Shown piece by piece: positions 17,509-25,773 of a stretch of DNA of 64,000 nucleotides. Position 1 is the stretch's first letter. Every line of letters starts with the position of its first letter. Made by a program: the position numbers and the translations under genes. Source of the stretch: Candidatus Nanosynbacter sp. HMT-352 (lineage in GTDB: Bacteria; Patescibacteriota; Saccharimonadia; Saccharimonadales; Saccharimonadaceae). Location of the stretch: contig NZ_CP089288.1 in assembly GCF_022819345.1 (NCBI RefSeq), forward strand, positions 372,001 to 436,000. The letters are read 5' to 3'. The notes under the pieces are model-generated. The model saw only the letters and a program-made list of their open reading frames with translations, did not search any database and was not told where the DNA came from.

Positions 17509-18153
17509 ATGAAAAAGTTAACATTATTAATCGTTGCGAGCGTAGGCGTGGTTGGTCTATTGGGGTTGTATAATATGACAAACCCTTCTGTAGCTAATGC
17601 CGCAACTACTGCTAACTCTAAACTCTCTCAGACAATTAATCCTGGAGTTTTGAGTACTGATATCCGTGACTCGACTAATTCCTTAGTTAATAATCCAACA
17701 TTTGCCATGGGTGCTACGACAGTGTCATCCTCATTAGGGTCGTCAATTGGTGTTTTTGGAGATAATAATAATCGAATCTATGCCGAAAACCCAGGTGCCG
17801 CAGATAATGGCTGGACGTTGACACTAAACGTAGCGACCCCAGGAACTGGTGTTTGGTCTGCTGGCGGTGGAAAACAGTATAAATATAATGGAACCATTAA
17901 CGAGGGTCGCCTAACAGTTAATCCATCTGGCGGTACAGTTACCCCTGTAATTGGTGCAGCTGCAGGTATTACCAAGGGTACTTCTACGACCTTTTCTGGT
18001 ACTAGTCCCGTAACACTAATGAGCGCTTCAGCGACTGCTAGTAAAGTATGGGCTGGATATATAACTAATACCTCATTAGCCCAAACCATCCCAGCTGGTC
18101 AGGCAGCAGGTACATACGTATTGCCAATGGTTCAAACGATTACGGCTCTTTAG
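17509..18153 (+). CDS. Small secreted WxL-domain-like protein
   Basis: A 214-residue protein with a signal peptide cut near VANA-ATT (residues 30-31). The rest resembles a WxL domain: GWTLTL (Trp102, Leu104) in the middle, and a terminal SLAQTIPAGQAAGTYVLPM segment matching the usual end of WxL domains (IPAGTAAGTY). WxL domains bind peptidoglycan or DUF916 partner proteins in Gram-positive bacteria. It shares the C-terminal pattern with the propeller protein upstream, and a DUF916-like gene follows. Assignment is by motif reading only. Confidence 0.72.
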   Translation: MKKLTLLIVASVGVVGLLGLYNMTNPSVANAATTANSKLSQTINPGVLSTDIRDSTNSLVNNPTFAMGATTVSSSLGSSIGVFGDNNNRIYAENPGAADNGWTLTLNVATPGTGVWSAGGGKQYKYNGTINEGRLTVNPSGGTVTPVIGAAAGITKGTSTTFSGTSPVTLMSASATASKVWAGYITNTSLAQTIPAGQAAGTYVLPMVQTITAL

Positions 18154-18172
18154 CAGACTAAATTATTGAGCG

Positions 18173-18206
18173 AGAATAGACATTCTAATGAGTGTCTATT
18201 CTTTTA
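18173..18206 (+). terminator. Intrinsic terminator after the WxL-like gene
   Basis: A 12-bp stem with one G-T pair (18173-18184 with 18191-18202), a 6-nt loop and a short T run. Confidence 0.75.
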
Positions 18207-18219
18207 TGTGCGACATTGA

Positions 18220-18225
18220 TATAAT
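18220..18225 (+). promoter_or_regulatory. -10 box for the DUF916-like gene
   Basis: TATAAT followed by a 27-nt gap containing AAGGAGGG right before the ATG at 18253. Confidence 0.5.
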
Positions 18226-18252
18226 AAGCATAATAGGTTTTTAAGGAGGGAT

Positions 18253-19242
18253 ATGAAGAATTCGTTGTGGAGTAAAGTTATTGGAGTGGCGATGATTGCA
18301 GGGCTGATTTTGTCTGCGTCGGTGTCTGCTAATGGCATTGGCGGTCGACCAGCAAATCCTGATCCGAATAATCCCAGGACAAGCTCAATTTTCATCTATA
18401 ATCTTTCTGGTGGCGCTTCGAAATCTGACCAATTGTATGTTCAAAACGGGTCTGATAAAGAAGAAACGATTGAAGTTTATTCGGTTGACGGCACAGTTAC
18501 GACGACCGGTGATATGACTTGCAAAGAGAAGTCAGAGGACAAAGTTGGCGCGGGTAAATGGGTTTCTATCTCTAAGAAAGAGGTGACTCTTGGCGCGAAC
18601 GAGAACACGCTTGTTGATTTTACGGTAAATGTTCCAAGTAAAGCAGATGTTGGCGAGCATAATGCATGTATGGTTGTCCAACGGAAGGTTAAACAGTCGT
18701 CAAATAATGCCGGCGGCATTCAAGTTCAGACTCGTCAGGCTATCCGTATGGCGATAACCGTTCCTGGCGATATTCACCGCGACGTGACGATTGAGAAGTT
18801 TAATGTTAAGAATTCTAACAGTAGTCAATTGTATGAAATTGCCTTAAAAAATTCCGGCAATGTGTCGGCTGATGTTGACGTAAAGCTGGTCGTGAAAGAC
18901 CCGATGGGGAATGTTGTCTATAAAAACGGTGGCGTGAATGCGATGATTGCGAATGAAACGCGACAGTTTAATTATGATAGCAATTTGGCGCCGTTTTGGG
19001 GTGGAAAATATAAGGTAGAGTTGTCGATTTCCTATAAAAAGAAGGCTGGCGAGTGGGGGATTAGCCAGGATAAAAATGAGCTAATCACCAAAACCGCCGA
19101 GCCAAAAGAATTGTTCTTCTGGCCATCAACTACAGCGTTAATGATGATTGGCGGTGGAATACTTTTGTTCATTATTTTGATAGTGATAATTATCATAAAA
19201 TCAAAGCGGAACAAAAAAACTGTTCAATTTAAAAAGCGTTGA
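18253..19242 (+). CDS. DUF916/WxLIP-like membrane-anchored surface protein
   Basis: A 329-residue protein with a signal peptide (residues 1-27), two Ig-like beta domains and a C-terminal transmembrane helix (TALMMIGGGILLFIILIVIIII) followed by a basic tail. The first domain fits the DUF916 pattern: F/YNL at the start (SSIFIYNLSGG), DQLYVQNGSDKEETIEVYS, then PSKADVGEHNACMVV. The second (EKFNVKN to AGEWGISQ) sits where DUF3324 is found. Such proteins hold WxL proteins at the cell surface. The two Cys (MTCKE and NACMV) may pair. Its place behind WxL-like genes supports the reading. Confidence 0.72.
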   Translation: MKNSLWSKVIGVAMIAGLILSASVSANGIGGRPANPDPNNPRTSSIFIYNLSGGASKSDQLYVQNGSDKEETIEVYSVDGTVTTTGDMTCKEKSEDKVGAGKWVSISKKEVTLGANENTLVDFTVNVPSKADVGEHNACMVVQRKVKQSSNNAGGIQVQTRQAIRMAITVPGDIHRDVTIEKFNVKNSNSSQLYEIALKNSGNVSADVDVKLVVKDPMGNVVYKNGGVNAMIANETRQFNYDSNLAPFWGGKYKVELSISYKKKAGEWGISQDKNELITKTAEPKELFFWPSTTALMMIGGGILLFIILIVIIIIKSKRNKKTVQFKKR

Positions 19243-19258
19243 GTTTATGAAAAAGTGA

Positions 19259-19264
19259 TAGAAT
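19259..19264 (+). promoter_or_regulatory. -10 box for leaderless LiaF-like gene
   Basis: TAGAAT ending 6 nt before the ATG at 19271. Confidence 0.5.
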
Positions 19265-19270
19265 AGTTGT

Positions 19271-19960
19271 ATGAAGAAAAGTTCTCTGATTAGAGCGTTT
19301 TTGAGCATTGTAATCGTGGCGCTTGGCGGGGTTTTACTACTGAAAAATCTCGAAGTTATTAACATTAGCTGGGATATTTTCTGGGGTACAGTTTGGGCTG
19401 CAGGATTTGTATTGTCTGGGCTGGTGAATATATTCAATTATCGAAATAAAACGGCGTGGATTTGGGGATTATTGCTGGTTGCGATTGGCGTTCTGATTGG
19501 CTTAAATTCTTACGGAATAGTTGACGTTAGTATCTGGAAGGTATTCTGGCCTGTAGTTTTGATTGCTGCTGGTTTGTCGATGATGTTTAATACTAGTCCT
19601 AAGAGCGTTAAGCGTTCTAAAAAGCTGGATAAAGACGGCGGCATTGGTAATGAGAAAATTGCTTGTTTTTGGGGCGAAGAAGACGCTGTAAAAGGTGATT
19701 ATACTGGCGGTTCGTTGGTTGCGATATTTGGTGGTGTGGATTTGGATTTGCGTCAAGCAAAGATTAAAGACGGTTCTGTAATTGAAATTTTTACATTTTG
19801 CGGTGGCGTTAATATTACTTTGCCAGACGATGTGATTGTTAAGAACGAAGTGCGCGGATTTTTGGGCGGAACTGATGATAAAACTCTACCTAAAGATTCT
19901 GCCAAAAAGACTCTATATCTGAAGGGTGAGTGTGTTTTAGGCGGTCTGGAAATTAAATAA
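19271..19960 (+). CDS. LiaF-like membrane protein (cell-envelope stress type)
   Basis: A 229-residue protein with four hydrophobic segments in the first 115 residues (LiaI/LiaF-type transmembrane region, each with a Trp-containing amphipathic end) and a soluble beta-solenoid-like C-terminal domain. The latter has the repeating SLVAIFGGVDLDL and IFTFCGGVNITLP strands typical of LiaF C-terminal domains. LiaF restrains the LiaRS cell-wall stress system in Firmicutes; no LiaRS pair is visible here. Ends a run of envelope genes. Confidence 0.78.
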   Translation: MKKSSLIRAFLSIVIVALGGVLLLKNLEVINISWDIFWGTVWAAGFVLSGLVNIFNYRNKTAWIWGLLLVAIGVLIGLNSYGIVDVSIWKVFWPVVLIAAGLSMMFNTSPKSVKRSKKLDKDGGIGNEKIACFWGEEDAVKGDYTGGSLVAIFGGVDLDLRQAKIKDGSVIEIFTFCGGVNITLPDDVIVKNEVRGFLGGTDDKTLPKDSAKKTLYLKGECVLGGLEIK

Positions 19961-19965
19961 AGTTC

Positions 19966-19994
19966 TTGGGATTTTGATGAAAACGCGCTACAAT
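19966..19994 (+). promoter_or_regulatory. Promoter of the T-box leader
   Basis: TTGGGA (19966-19971), a 17-bp spacer and TACAAT (19989-19994), placing the RNA start near 20001. Confidence 0.6.
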
Positions 19995-20000
19995 AGCAGT

Positions 20001-20216
20001 AGGGCGTTTTCGCGTATGTTGAATTGGCGTGAAATGAGCGGTTATCAGCCGTGAAGTCTGCGGGAAGAAATTGGCATGAAGTCGAGATTAGAACCTGCCG
20101 TGAGCTTGCGTAAATAGCAAATAAAGAGCTGAAAGAATCACTTCTTTTGGAATCGAGATGGTACCGTCCGTATAAAGCACCTAAGCGGATTCTCGAAGTC
20201 AAAAGAGGTGATTTTT
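20001..20216 (+). ncRNA. T-box riboswitch leader, probably isoleucine-responsive
   Basis: The 3' part has the T-box core: helix A1 (20154-20158 with 20191-20195), a seven-base bulge TGGTACC (20159-20165) and helix A2 (20166-20170 with 20186-20190), with the two 3' strands directly adjacent. That is the tRNA acceptor-end binding structure; the T after TGG fits a discriminator A. Upstream is a hairpin with ATC, an Ile codon, at 20044-20046 as candidate specifier, and a possible stem III (about 20103-20130). A 14-bp helix (20136-20149 with 20200-20213) covers a GAGGTG ribosome-binding-like sequence and ends in Ts. Genes downstream are an R-M-like pair and then ileS. Confidence 0.8.
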
Positions 20217-20247
20217 ATATTAAAATTAAGAAAAGGCATAAATAATA

Positions 20248-21507
20248 GTGGCGAATAATAACCTCACATCAGCAAAGAAAGCTCGTAATGATGAGTTCTA
20301 TACGCAGTACGAAGACATCCAAAAGGAAGTCCAAGCGTATATTGACTACAACCCGGATGTGTTCCGTGGCAAGGTCGTGTATCTTAATTGTGATGATCCG
20401 TACGAGAGTAACTTTTTCAAATTTTTTGCCAATAAATTCAACGCCTATGGCATCAAAAAGCTGATTGCTACCAGTTATTTCAACTCGCCGGTAGCGGGAA
20501 CTGAGCTACAAAGTTCACTTTTGCCAGATATGCCGGATAAAGAGATTTCTCTAGTTAAGAAATCTGCACCGCAGACTAATACGACAACTGAAGATGGCGA
20601 GACAAAAGGTCGGGTGATTGAAATTACTGAAGTATCCGACGAAAATGGTGACGGAATATACGACCTAGAGGATATTAAAAAAATTATTCAGGCTAATGGT
20701 GGTGGTCGATCACTGAAAGGCGACGACGATTTTCCGCCGGGCGATTTTCGCTCAAAAGAATGTGTTGAGCTGTTGAAACAGGCGGATATCGTGGTAACTA
20801 ATCCACCGTTCTCGCTGTTTCGTGAATATGTGGCACAACTGTTTGAATATGATAAGAAGTTTTTGATTATTGGCAATATGAATGCAATTACGTATAAAGA
20901 GATCTTCCCGAAAGTTATGGACAACAAGGTTTGGCTTGGGCCAACAATATCGAGTGGTGATAGAGAGTTTATGGTGCCTGAAAACTACCCTATAACAGCG
21001 TCTGGTTGGAGAATTGATAAAGACGGAAGGAAGTTCATACGAGTTAAAGGTGTGCGATGGTTTACTAATCTTGACCATGGTAAACGTCATCATAATTTGC
21101 AGTTGATGACTATGGCGGAAAATAGGAAGTTTAACAAAAAAGTAATTGACAGCGACGTGTGTTATAAAAAGTATGATAACTATGATGCGATTGAAGTATC
21201 GTTTACAGATGCAATTCCAAGCGATTATGTTGGGGTGATGGGTGTGCCAATTTCATTCCTAGACAAGTATAATCCAGATCAGTTTGAGATAGTTGCCTTT
21301 CGAAAGGGTGACGACGGAAAGGACTTAGTCGTTTCCGTCGAGAGAGAGAGAGAGATGTCATCCAGCCATACTTCAGAATACTTATTCGAAGGACTCAGAC
21401 ATCCAGCAGCCAACGGGGAGAGAGCCTATGTTGATGGACAAAAGAAATGTGCAAGAATACTCATACGCCACCTCTATACCAGGACTAATAAAAAATGCGG
21501 AAGGTAA
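20248..21507 (+). CDS. EcoRI-family adenine-specific DNA methyltransferase with (GA)8 tract
   Basis: A 419-residue protein starting at GTG. The N-terminus (SAKKARNDEFYTQYEDI) and the catalytic motif NPPFSLFREYV (motif IV, N6-adenine type) mark the EcoRI methylase family, with the later segment QFEIVAFRKGDDGKDL also typical. Eight GA repeats at 21340-21355 interrupt the 3' part. In the present state the chain ends with a VDGQKKCARILIRH module; one repeat fewer or more would give 394- or 440-residue forms with other endings. Expected to modify host DNA against the neighbouring nuclease. It is the first gene behind the T-box leader. Confidence 0.88.
   Translation: MANNNLTSAKKARNDEFYTQYEDIQKEVQAYIDYNPDVFRGKVVYLNCDDPYESNFFKFFANKFNAYGIKKLIATSYFNSPVAGTELQSSLLPDMPDKEISLVKKSAPQTNTTTEDGETKGRVIEITEVSDENGDGIYDLEDIKKIIQANGGGRSLKGDDDFPPGDFRSKECVELLKQADIVVTNPPFSLFREYVAQLFEYDKKFLIIGNMNAITYKEIFPKVMDNKVWLGPTISSGDREFMVPENYPITASGWRIDKDGRKFIRVKGVRWFTNLDHGKRHHNLQLMTMAENRKFNKKVIDSDVCYKKYDNYDAIEVSFTDAIPSDYVGVMGVPISFLDKYNPDQFEIVAFRKGDDGKDLVVSVEREREMSSSHTSEYLFEGLRHPAANGERAYVDGQKKCARILIRHLYTRTNKKCGR
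21340..21355 (+). repeat. (GA)8 dinucleotide tract, candidate phase-variable site
   Basis: Eight uninterrupted GA units inside the methyltransferase coding sequence. Copy-number change by one unit shifts the frame; both shifted frames stay open for 25 to 70 codons. Confidence 0.85.
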
Positions 21508-21568
21508 AATTAATGGGAAAATTACATACGCAAGAGTTACAATACGCAGGAAAGGATCAGAAAAATGA
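21434..21568 (+). other. Alternative methyltransferase 3' frame / small ORF
   Basis: This frame is open from the GA tract to TGA at 21566-21568, which overlaps the nuclease ATG as ATGA. It encodes the module [15 protein letters not shown]. It can be entered by adding one GA unit, or by an ATG at 21434 that overlaps the stop of the third frame (TGA 21432-21434). Whether it is translated alone is unknown. Confidence 0.5.
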
Positions 21569-22752
21569 TTGCTAATCTAAAAAAATATACCATTGCCGAG
21601 GTTACTAAAGGCTTTACCTATAATGAGTTTGAAGGGAAGGGTCTGTTTGGTTTGAGCGGTAAGCTGACGATTCAACCAGAATATCAGCGTAATTACATTT
21701 ATGCCGACGGTAAGAAGGACGTGGCGGTTATTGAATCAATATTAAAAGGCTACCCGATTGGTCTAATTTATTTTAATAAATTAGAGGATGGTGATTTGGA
21801 TGTTTTGGACGGACAGCAGCGAATTACGTCGATTGGTCGATTTATTGAAGGGCGCTTCTCGATTGTGCGCAATGGTAATCAGACGCATTTTGATTCTTTG
21901 CCGCATGATTTGCGTCAGAAAATATTAGAAACAGAGCTTTTGGTGTATGAATGTGAAGGGACAGAGAGTGAAATCAAGGAGTGGTTTAAGACGATTAATA
22001 TTGTCGGCGTACCACTTAATGAGCAGGAATTGCTGAATGCTATTTATTCTGGACCATTTGTGACATTAGGTAAGGAGACTTTCTCAAATTCCGGTAATGC
22101 GATGATCGCTATGTGGAGTGCATATATCAATGGTGACGCTAAGCGGCAAGACTTTTGGCATGTGGCACTGGAATGGATTGCGGATGCAAAGAAGATGACG
22201 GTCTCAGAATATATGTCGCAGCATAGATTTGATGATTCTATTGCAGAAGCGAAGACTTATTTTGATACGGTATTGAATTGGGTATCAAATATCTTTAATC
22301 AAGTCGAGAAAGAAATGCGTGGTCTGGAATGGGGAAGGTTATATGAAGAATATCACAAGTTTTCGTATAACTCTGACCAAATTTCCGCAAAAGTTAGTGA
22401 GTTATATGGTGACCCATTTGTAAAAAATCGTAAGGGAATATTTGAGTATGTTTTGGGGCTGTATTCTGGACAAAGAGGTGATCTTGGTGATACGAAATTG
22501 CTTGAGGTTAGGGTGTTTGACGATGCAACTAAACAAACTGTCTATAAAAAGCAGACCGAAACTGCGGAAGAAAAAGGTGTGTCAAACTGTTCTTATTGTG
22601 CAATAGGTCACGATGCTAACAAGGCGAAAATATGGAAGCTGAATGAAATGGACGCTGATCACGTTAGCGCTTGGAGCAAGGGTGGTGTAACCTCAATAGA
22701 GAATTGCGAAATGCTATGCAAATCACATAATAGAGCGAAAGGAAATAAGTAA
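21565..22752 (+). CDS. DUF262-HNH nuclease, likely restriction component
   Basis: A 395-residue protein. The N-terminal DUF262 domain (ParB-like NTPase fold) shows [16 protein letters not shown] near residue 75. The C-terminus is a zinc-bound HNH nuclease: CSYC, then [27 protein letters not shown] with the DH, N and H residues. DUF262/HNH pairs occur in modification-dependent and other anti-phage nucleases such as GmrSD. Next to a methyltransferase it may act as the restriction partner, or as a nuclease that attacks foreign modified DNA. Its stop overlaps the ileS ATG by one base. Confidence 0.85.
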   Translation: MIANLKKYTIAEVTKGFTYNEFEGKGLFGLSGKLTIQPEYQRNYIYADGKKDVAVIESILKGYPIGLIYFNKLEDGDLDVLDGQQRITSIGRFIEGRFSIVRNGNQTHFDSLPHDLRQKILETELLVYECEGTESEIKEWFKTINIVGVPLNEQELLNAIYSGPFVTLGKETFSNSGNAMIAMWSAYINGDAKRQDFWHVALEWIADAKKMTVSEYMSQHRFDDSIAEAKTYFDTVLNWVSNIFNQVEKEMRGLEWGRLYEEYHKFSYNSDQISAKVSELYGDPFVKNRKGIFEYVLGLYSGQRGDLGDTKLLEVRVFDDATKQTVYKKQTETAEEKGVSNCSYCAIGHDANKAKIWKLNEMDADHVSAWSKGGVTSIENCEMLCKSHNRAKGNK

Positions 22753-25661
22753 TGAAATTCAAACATGGCACACGTCGTCGAGCTGCAGAATATGAGAAAG
22801 ATTGGGTGCAGCGATGGAAAGACGATGACACATTTAACAAGTCGGTCGCGCAGCGTTCTGCTGATAATTCTTGGGTTTTTTATGACGGCCCTCCGTTTTT
22901 GACGGGAACACCACACCATGGACATTTGTTGGTTAGCACGGTGAAAGATACGATGGGGCGATTCCATACGATGAAAGGTCAGCGAGTTGAGCGCCGTTGG
23001 GGTTGGGATTGTCACGGGCTGCCAGCGGAGGTTTACGTTGAAAAAACGCTAGGCATTTCTAATAAAAAAGAGATTGGCACGAAAATTAGCGTTTCGGATT
23101 ACGTCAAGGAATGTCGAGCGGCTATGGTTCGAACTGGCACCGAGTGGGAAGATACAATTGAGCGAATTGGTCGTTGGGTCGAGTTTAAGGGCGCTTATAA
23201 AACCATGGATAATAATTACATGGAATCTGTTTGGTGGGCGTTCAAGAGACTTTACGAAGAAGGCAAAATCTATGAAGGCGAAAAGATTTTGGTCTATTGC
23301 ACGAAGGACGCAACGCCAATTTCTAAGAGTGAAGTGGCTATGGAAAATAGCTATCAAATGGACACTGACCCGAGCTTATTCGTCTACTTTAAGCTGGAGG
23401 ATGAGGATGAATATTTGCTTGCGTGGACGACGACGCCGTGGACTTTGCCGGCAAATATGGTCTTGGCGGTAAATCAAGACGTTGATTATTCTTTGGTGGC
23501 GTATGGCGATAAAAAGTTTTACGTTGCAAGCGACCGCGTTGAGAAAGTTATGACGGACGAAAAGCACCAGCCGCTGGAATATTCAATTGTTAAGACGATT
23601 AAAGGTTCTGAATTGGTGGGTAAAAGATTCGAGCCACTATTTGAAAATCGCGGTCCAGCTGCGCATAAGATTCTTCACGCTGATTTCGTGACAACTGAGG
23701 ATGGTACGGGAATTGTTCATATTGCGCCAGCTTACGGTGAGGATGATTATGAATTGTGTCGAAAAAATGACGTACCAGTATTGTCGTTGGTTGACGGTGA
23801 TGGAAATTACACAGAAGGTAGATGGCTGGGTCGCAACATCTGGGAAGTAAATAAAGAGATAGCGAAGACTTTATTAGAAGAAGGTCGGGCGCTGAAAATT
23901 GAATATATTCGTCACGAATATCCGCATTGTCATCGATGCGGCACGAAATTGATGTACCGCGCTCACCCAAGTTGGTTTATGGATATTCAGAGTCAGAAAA
24001 AGGAAATGTTGGAGGCGAACGAGCAGACAAGCTGGACGCCAGACAATCTGAGGACTGGACGATTCCATAACATCATCGAGCAGGCGCCGGATTGGAACTT
24101 GAGTCGCGATCGTTATTGGGCAACACCAATTCCAGTGTGGAAGGGCGTGAAGAATGATGGCACGGAAGTGGTGAAAGTGATTGGAAGCTTTGCAGAATTT
24201 GAAGAAGTTACGGGTCGCAAGTTGGACGATTATCACTTGCCGCAAGTTATGGACGTTACGTTTGAGTGCGACGGCGCAGAAATGCATCACATCGGTAAGG
24301 TTTTAGACTGTTGGTTTGAGTCTGGCTCGATGCCGTTTGCTCAATTCCATTATCCATTTGAGAACAAGGAAAAATTTGAAGCAAGTTTTCCTGCCGATTT
24401 CATCATTGAGGCGATTGATCAAACTCGTGGCTGGTTTTATAGCTTAACAGCGGTAAACGTGGCTTTGTTCGGTAAATCTCCATGGAAGAATTTGATTTGT
24501 ACTGGATTTATCAATGCTGCCGACGGTAAAAAAATGAGCAAGAAGCTAAAGAATTATACCGATCCGATGGAATTGATGAACAAGACTTCGGCCGACAGCT
24601 TCCGATTCTTGATGCTTTCAAGTCCGCTAACAAACGGCGAAAACTTTGCCTTGGCGGATAAGGATGTAATGGATGTAGCGCGTAAACTTGGTATGATCTG
24701 GAATATGTATGACTTCTTTACAATGTACGCTGAAGTTGATGGCTGGGAGTTTAATGGCGATTTGTCAGATCCGCTTCACGATTTAACAAATCCGTTGGAT
24801 ATTTGGATTGTGTCGAGATTGCATCAATTGATAACAGAGGTCGAGCGAGGTCTTAATAATTATAATCTTCAGGATGCGACTAAGCCGATTTTGCCATTCT
24901 TAGATGATGCAAGTAACTGGTATGTCCGACGCAGCCGCCGCCGCTTCTGGAAATCTGAAGATGACGGCGATAAAAATGACGCCTACCGCACCCTTCATTA
25001 CGTTTTGGTGCGACTCAGTTATATGCTAGCGCCGTTTACGCCATTCTTAGCGGAAGAATTGTACCATAATTTGACGGGCGATAACGAGTCGATTCATCTT
25101 AAAGATTGGATGCCAGCTGGTGAAATAGATAATTCAATGCTTCGCGACATGAATGCACTGCGTACTGCGGTGAATGATGGCTTGTCGAAGCGCGCATCGG
25201 AGGGAATTAAGGTGCGTCAGCCGTTGGCGTCTGTGAAGCTTATCAATACTATTTCTCAGGATACACCAGCGGAAGTTGCGCAGTTCTTGATTGATATCGC
25301 TAAAGATGAATTGAACGTGAAATCGGTTGAAATTGTTACAGATTCAGAGTCTGAGTCGGCGCAACCGAGTGTTGTTTATGACTTAACAATCACTCCTGAA
25401 CTAAAGCGCGAAGGTTTGATGCGTGAAATCGTTCGCCATGTCCAAAGCGCGCGCAAGCAGGCTGGTTTGCAGATAGATGATCGAATTGTATTGAGTATTT
25501 CTAGCGACGATTCTGAAATATCTCAAGCTGTCGATGTTTTCGCCGACGTCATTAAATCTGAAACGCTCGCTGTGGAGTTGAATTCTGCGGCTAGTGAATC
25601 GGAAAAATACGACGCCAAAATCGAGGGCAAATTGGTAGAAATTTCCCTGAAAAAGGCGTAA
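22752..25661 (+). CDS. ileS: Isoleucyl-tRNA synthetase, IleS2-like
   Basis: Charges tRNAIle. The 969-residue class I enzyme has the HIGH-type motif in GTPHHGHL, the GWDCHGLPAEV segment, the CP1 editing domain (TTTPWTLPANM), KMSKK as the KMSKS loop and a C-terminal anticodon domain. The Cys/His cluster HCHRCGTKL and overall sequence are of the eukaryote-like IleS2 type. Its ATG shares a base with the stop of the HNH gene and it has no promoter of its own that I can see, so it is expected to depend on the T-box transcript beginning about 2.7 kb upstream. Confidence 0.97.
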   Translation: MKFKHGTRRRAAEYEKDWVQRWKDDDTFNKSVAQRSADNSWVFYDGPPFLTGTPHHGHLLVSTVKDTMGRFHTMKGQRVERRWGWDCHGLPAEVYVEKTLGISNKKEIGTKISVSDYVKECRAAMVRTGTEWEDTIERIGRWVEFKGAYKTMDNNYMESVWWAFKRLYEEGKIYEGEKILVYCTKDATPISKSEVAMENSYQMDTDPSLFVYFKLEDEDEYLLAWTTTPWTLPANMVLAVNQDVDYSLVAYGDKKFYVASDRVEKVMTDEKHQPLEYSIVKTIKGSELVGKRFEPLFENRGPAAHKILHADFVTTEDGTGIVHIAPAYGEDDYELCRKNDVPVLSLVDGDGNYTEGRWLGRNIWEVNKEIAKTLLEEGRALKIEYIRHEYPHCHRCGTKLMYRAHPSWFMDIQSQKKEMLEANEQTSWTPDNLRTGRFHNIIEQAPDWNLSRDRYWATPIPVWKGVKNDGTEVVKVIGSFAEFEEVTGRKLDDYHLPQVMDVTFECDGAEMHHIGKVLDCWFESGSMPFAQFHYPFENKEKFEASFPADFIIEAIDQTRGWFYSLTAVNVALFGKSPWKNLICTGFINAADGKKMSKKLKNYTDPMELMNKTSADSFRFLMLSSPLTNGENFALADKDVMDVARKLGMIWNMYDFFTMYAEVDGWEFNGDLSDPLHDLTNPLDIWIVSRLHQLITEVERGLNNYNLQDATKPILPFLDDASNWYVRRSRRRFWKSEDDGDKNDAYRTLHYVLVRLSYMLAPFTPFLAEELYHNLTGDNESIHLKDWMPAGEIDNSMLRDMNALRTAVNDGLSKRASEGIKVRQPLASVKLINTISQDTPAEVAQFLIDIAKDELNVKSVEIVTDSESESAQPSVVYDLTITPELKREGLMREIVRHVQSARKQAGLQIDDRIVLSISSDDSEISQAVDVFADVIKSETLAVELNSAASESEKYDAKIEGKLVEISLKKA

Positions 25662-25680
25662 AGGGCAGTAAGTGAAATGA

Positions 25681-25711
25681 GAATATCCTCCTCTTCATGG
25701 GGAGGATATTC
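25681..25711 (+). terminator. Strong hairpin after ileS
   Basis: An 11-bp perfect stem (25681-25691 with 25701-25711) and a 9-nt loop; the following T run is weak. Probably ends the T-box operon. Confidence 0.65.
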
Positions 25712-25713
25712 TA

Positions 25714-25742
25714 TTGACTTTTAATCGTACTTATGCTAATAT
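25714..25742 (+). promoter_or_regulatory. Promoter of the small ORF at 25774
   Basis: TTGACT (25714-25719), a 17-bp spacer and TAATAT (25737-25742). Confidence 0.55.
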
Positions 25743-25773
25743 ATGATTGTTAATTGATAAAAATAAAAAAGTT

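Noticed and set aside
18109..18301. Small frames in alternate phases near the WxL-like terminator and DUF916-like start
   Set aside because: They overlap the terminator hairpin and a well-supported start; no independent signals.
19961..20247. tmRNA, RNase P RNA, 6S or SRP RNA in the intergenic region
   Set aside because: The hallmark sequences of these RNAs are absent, while the T-box bulge and its two helices fit exactly.
21340..21507. The present methyltransferase ending as a simple sequencing error in the GA tract
   Set aside because: Not excluded, but all three frames hold a family-like module and the present frame is one of them, which argues for real variation rather than a single wrong read.
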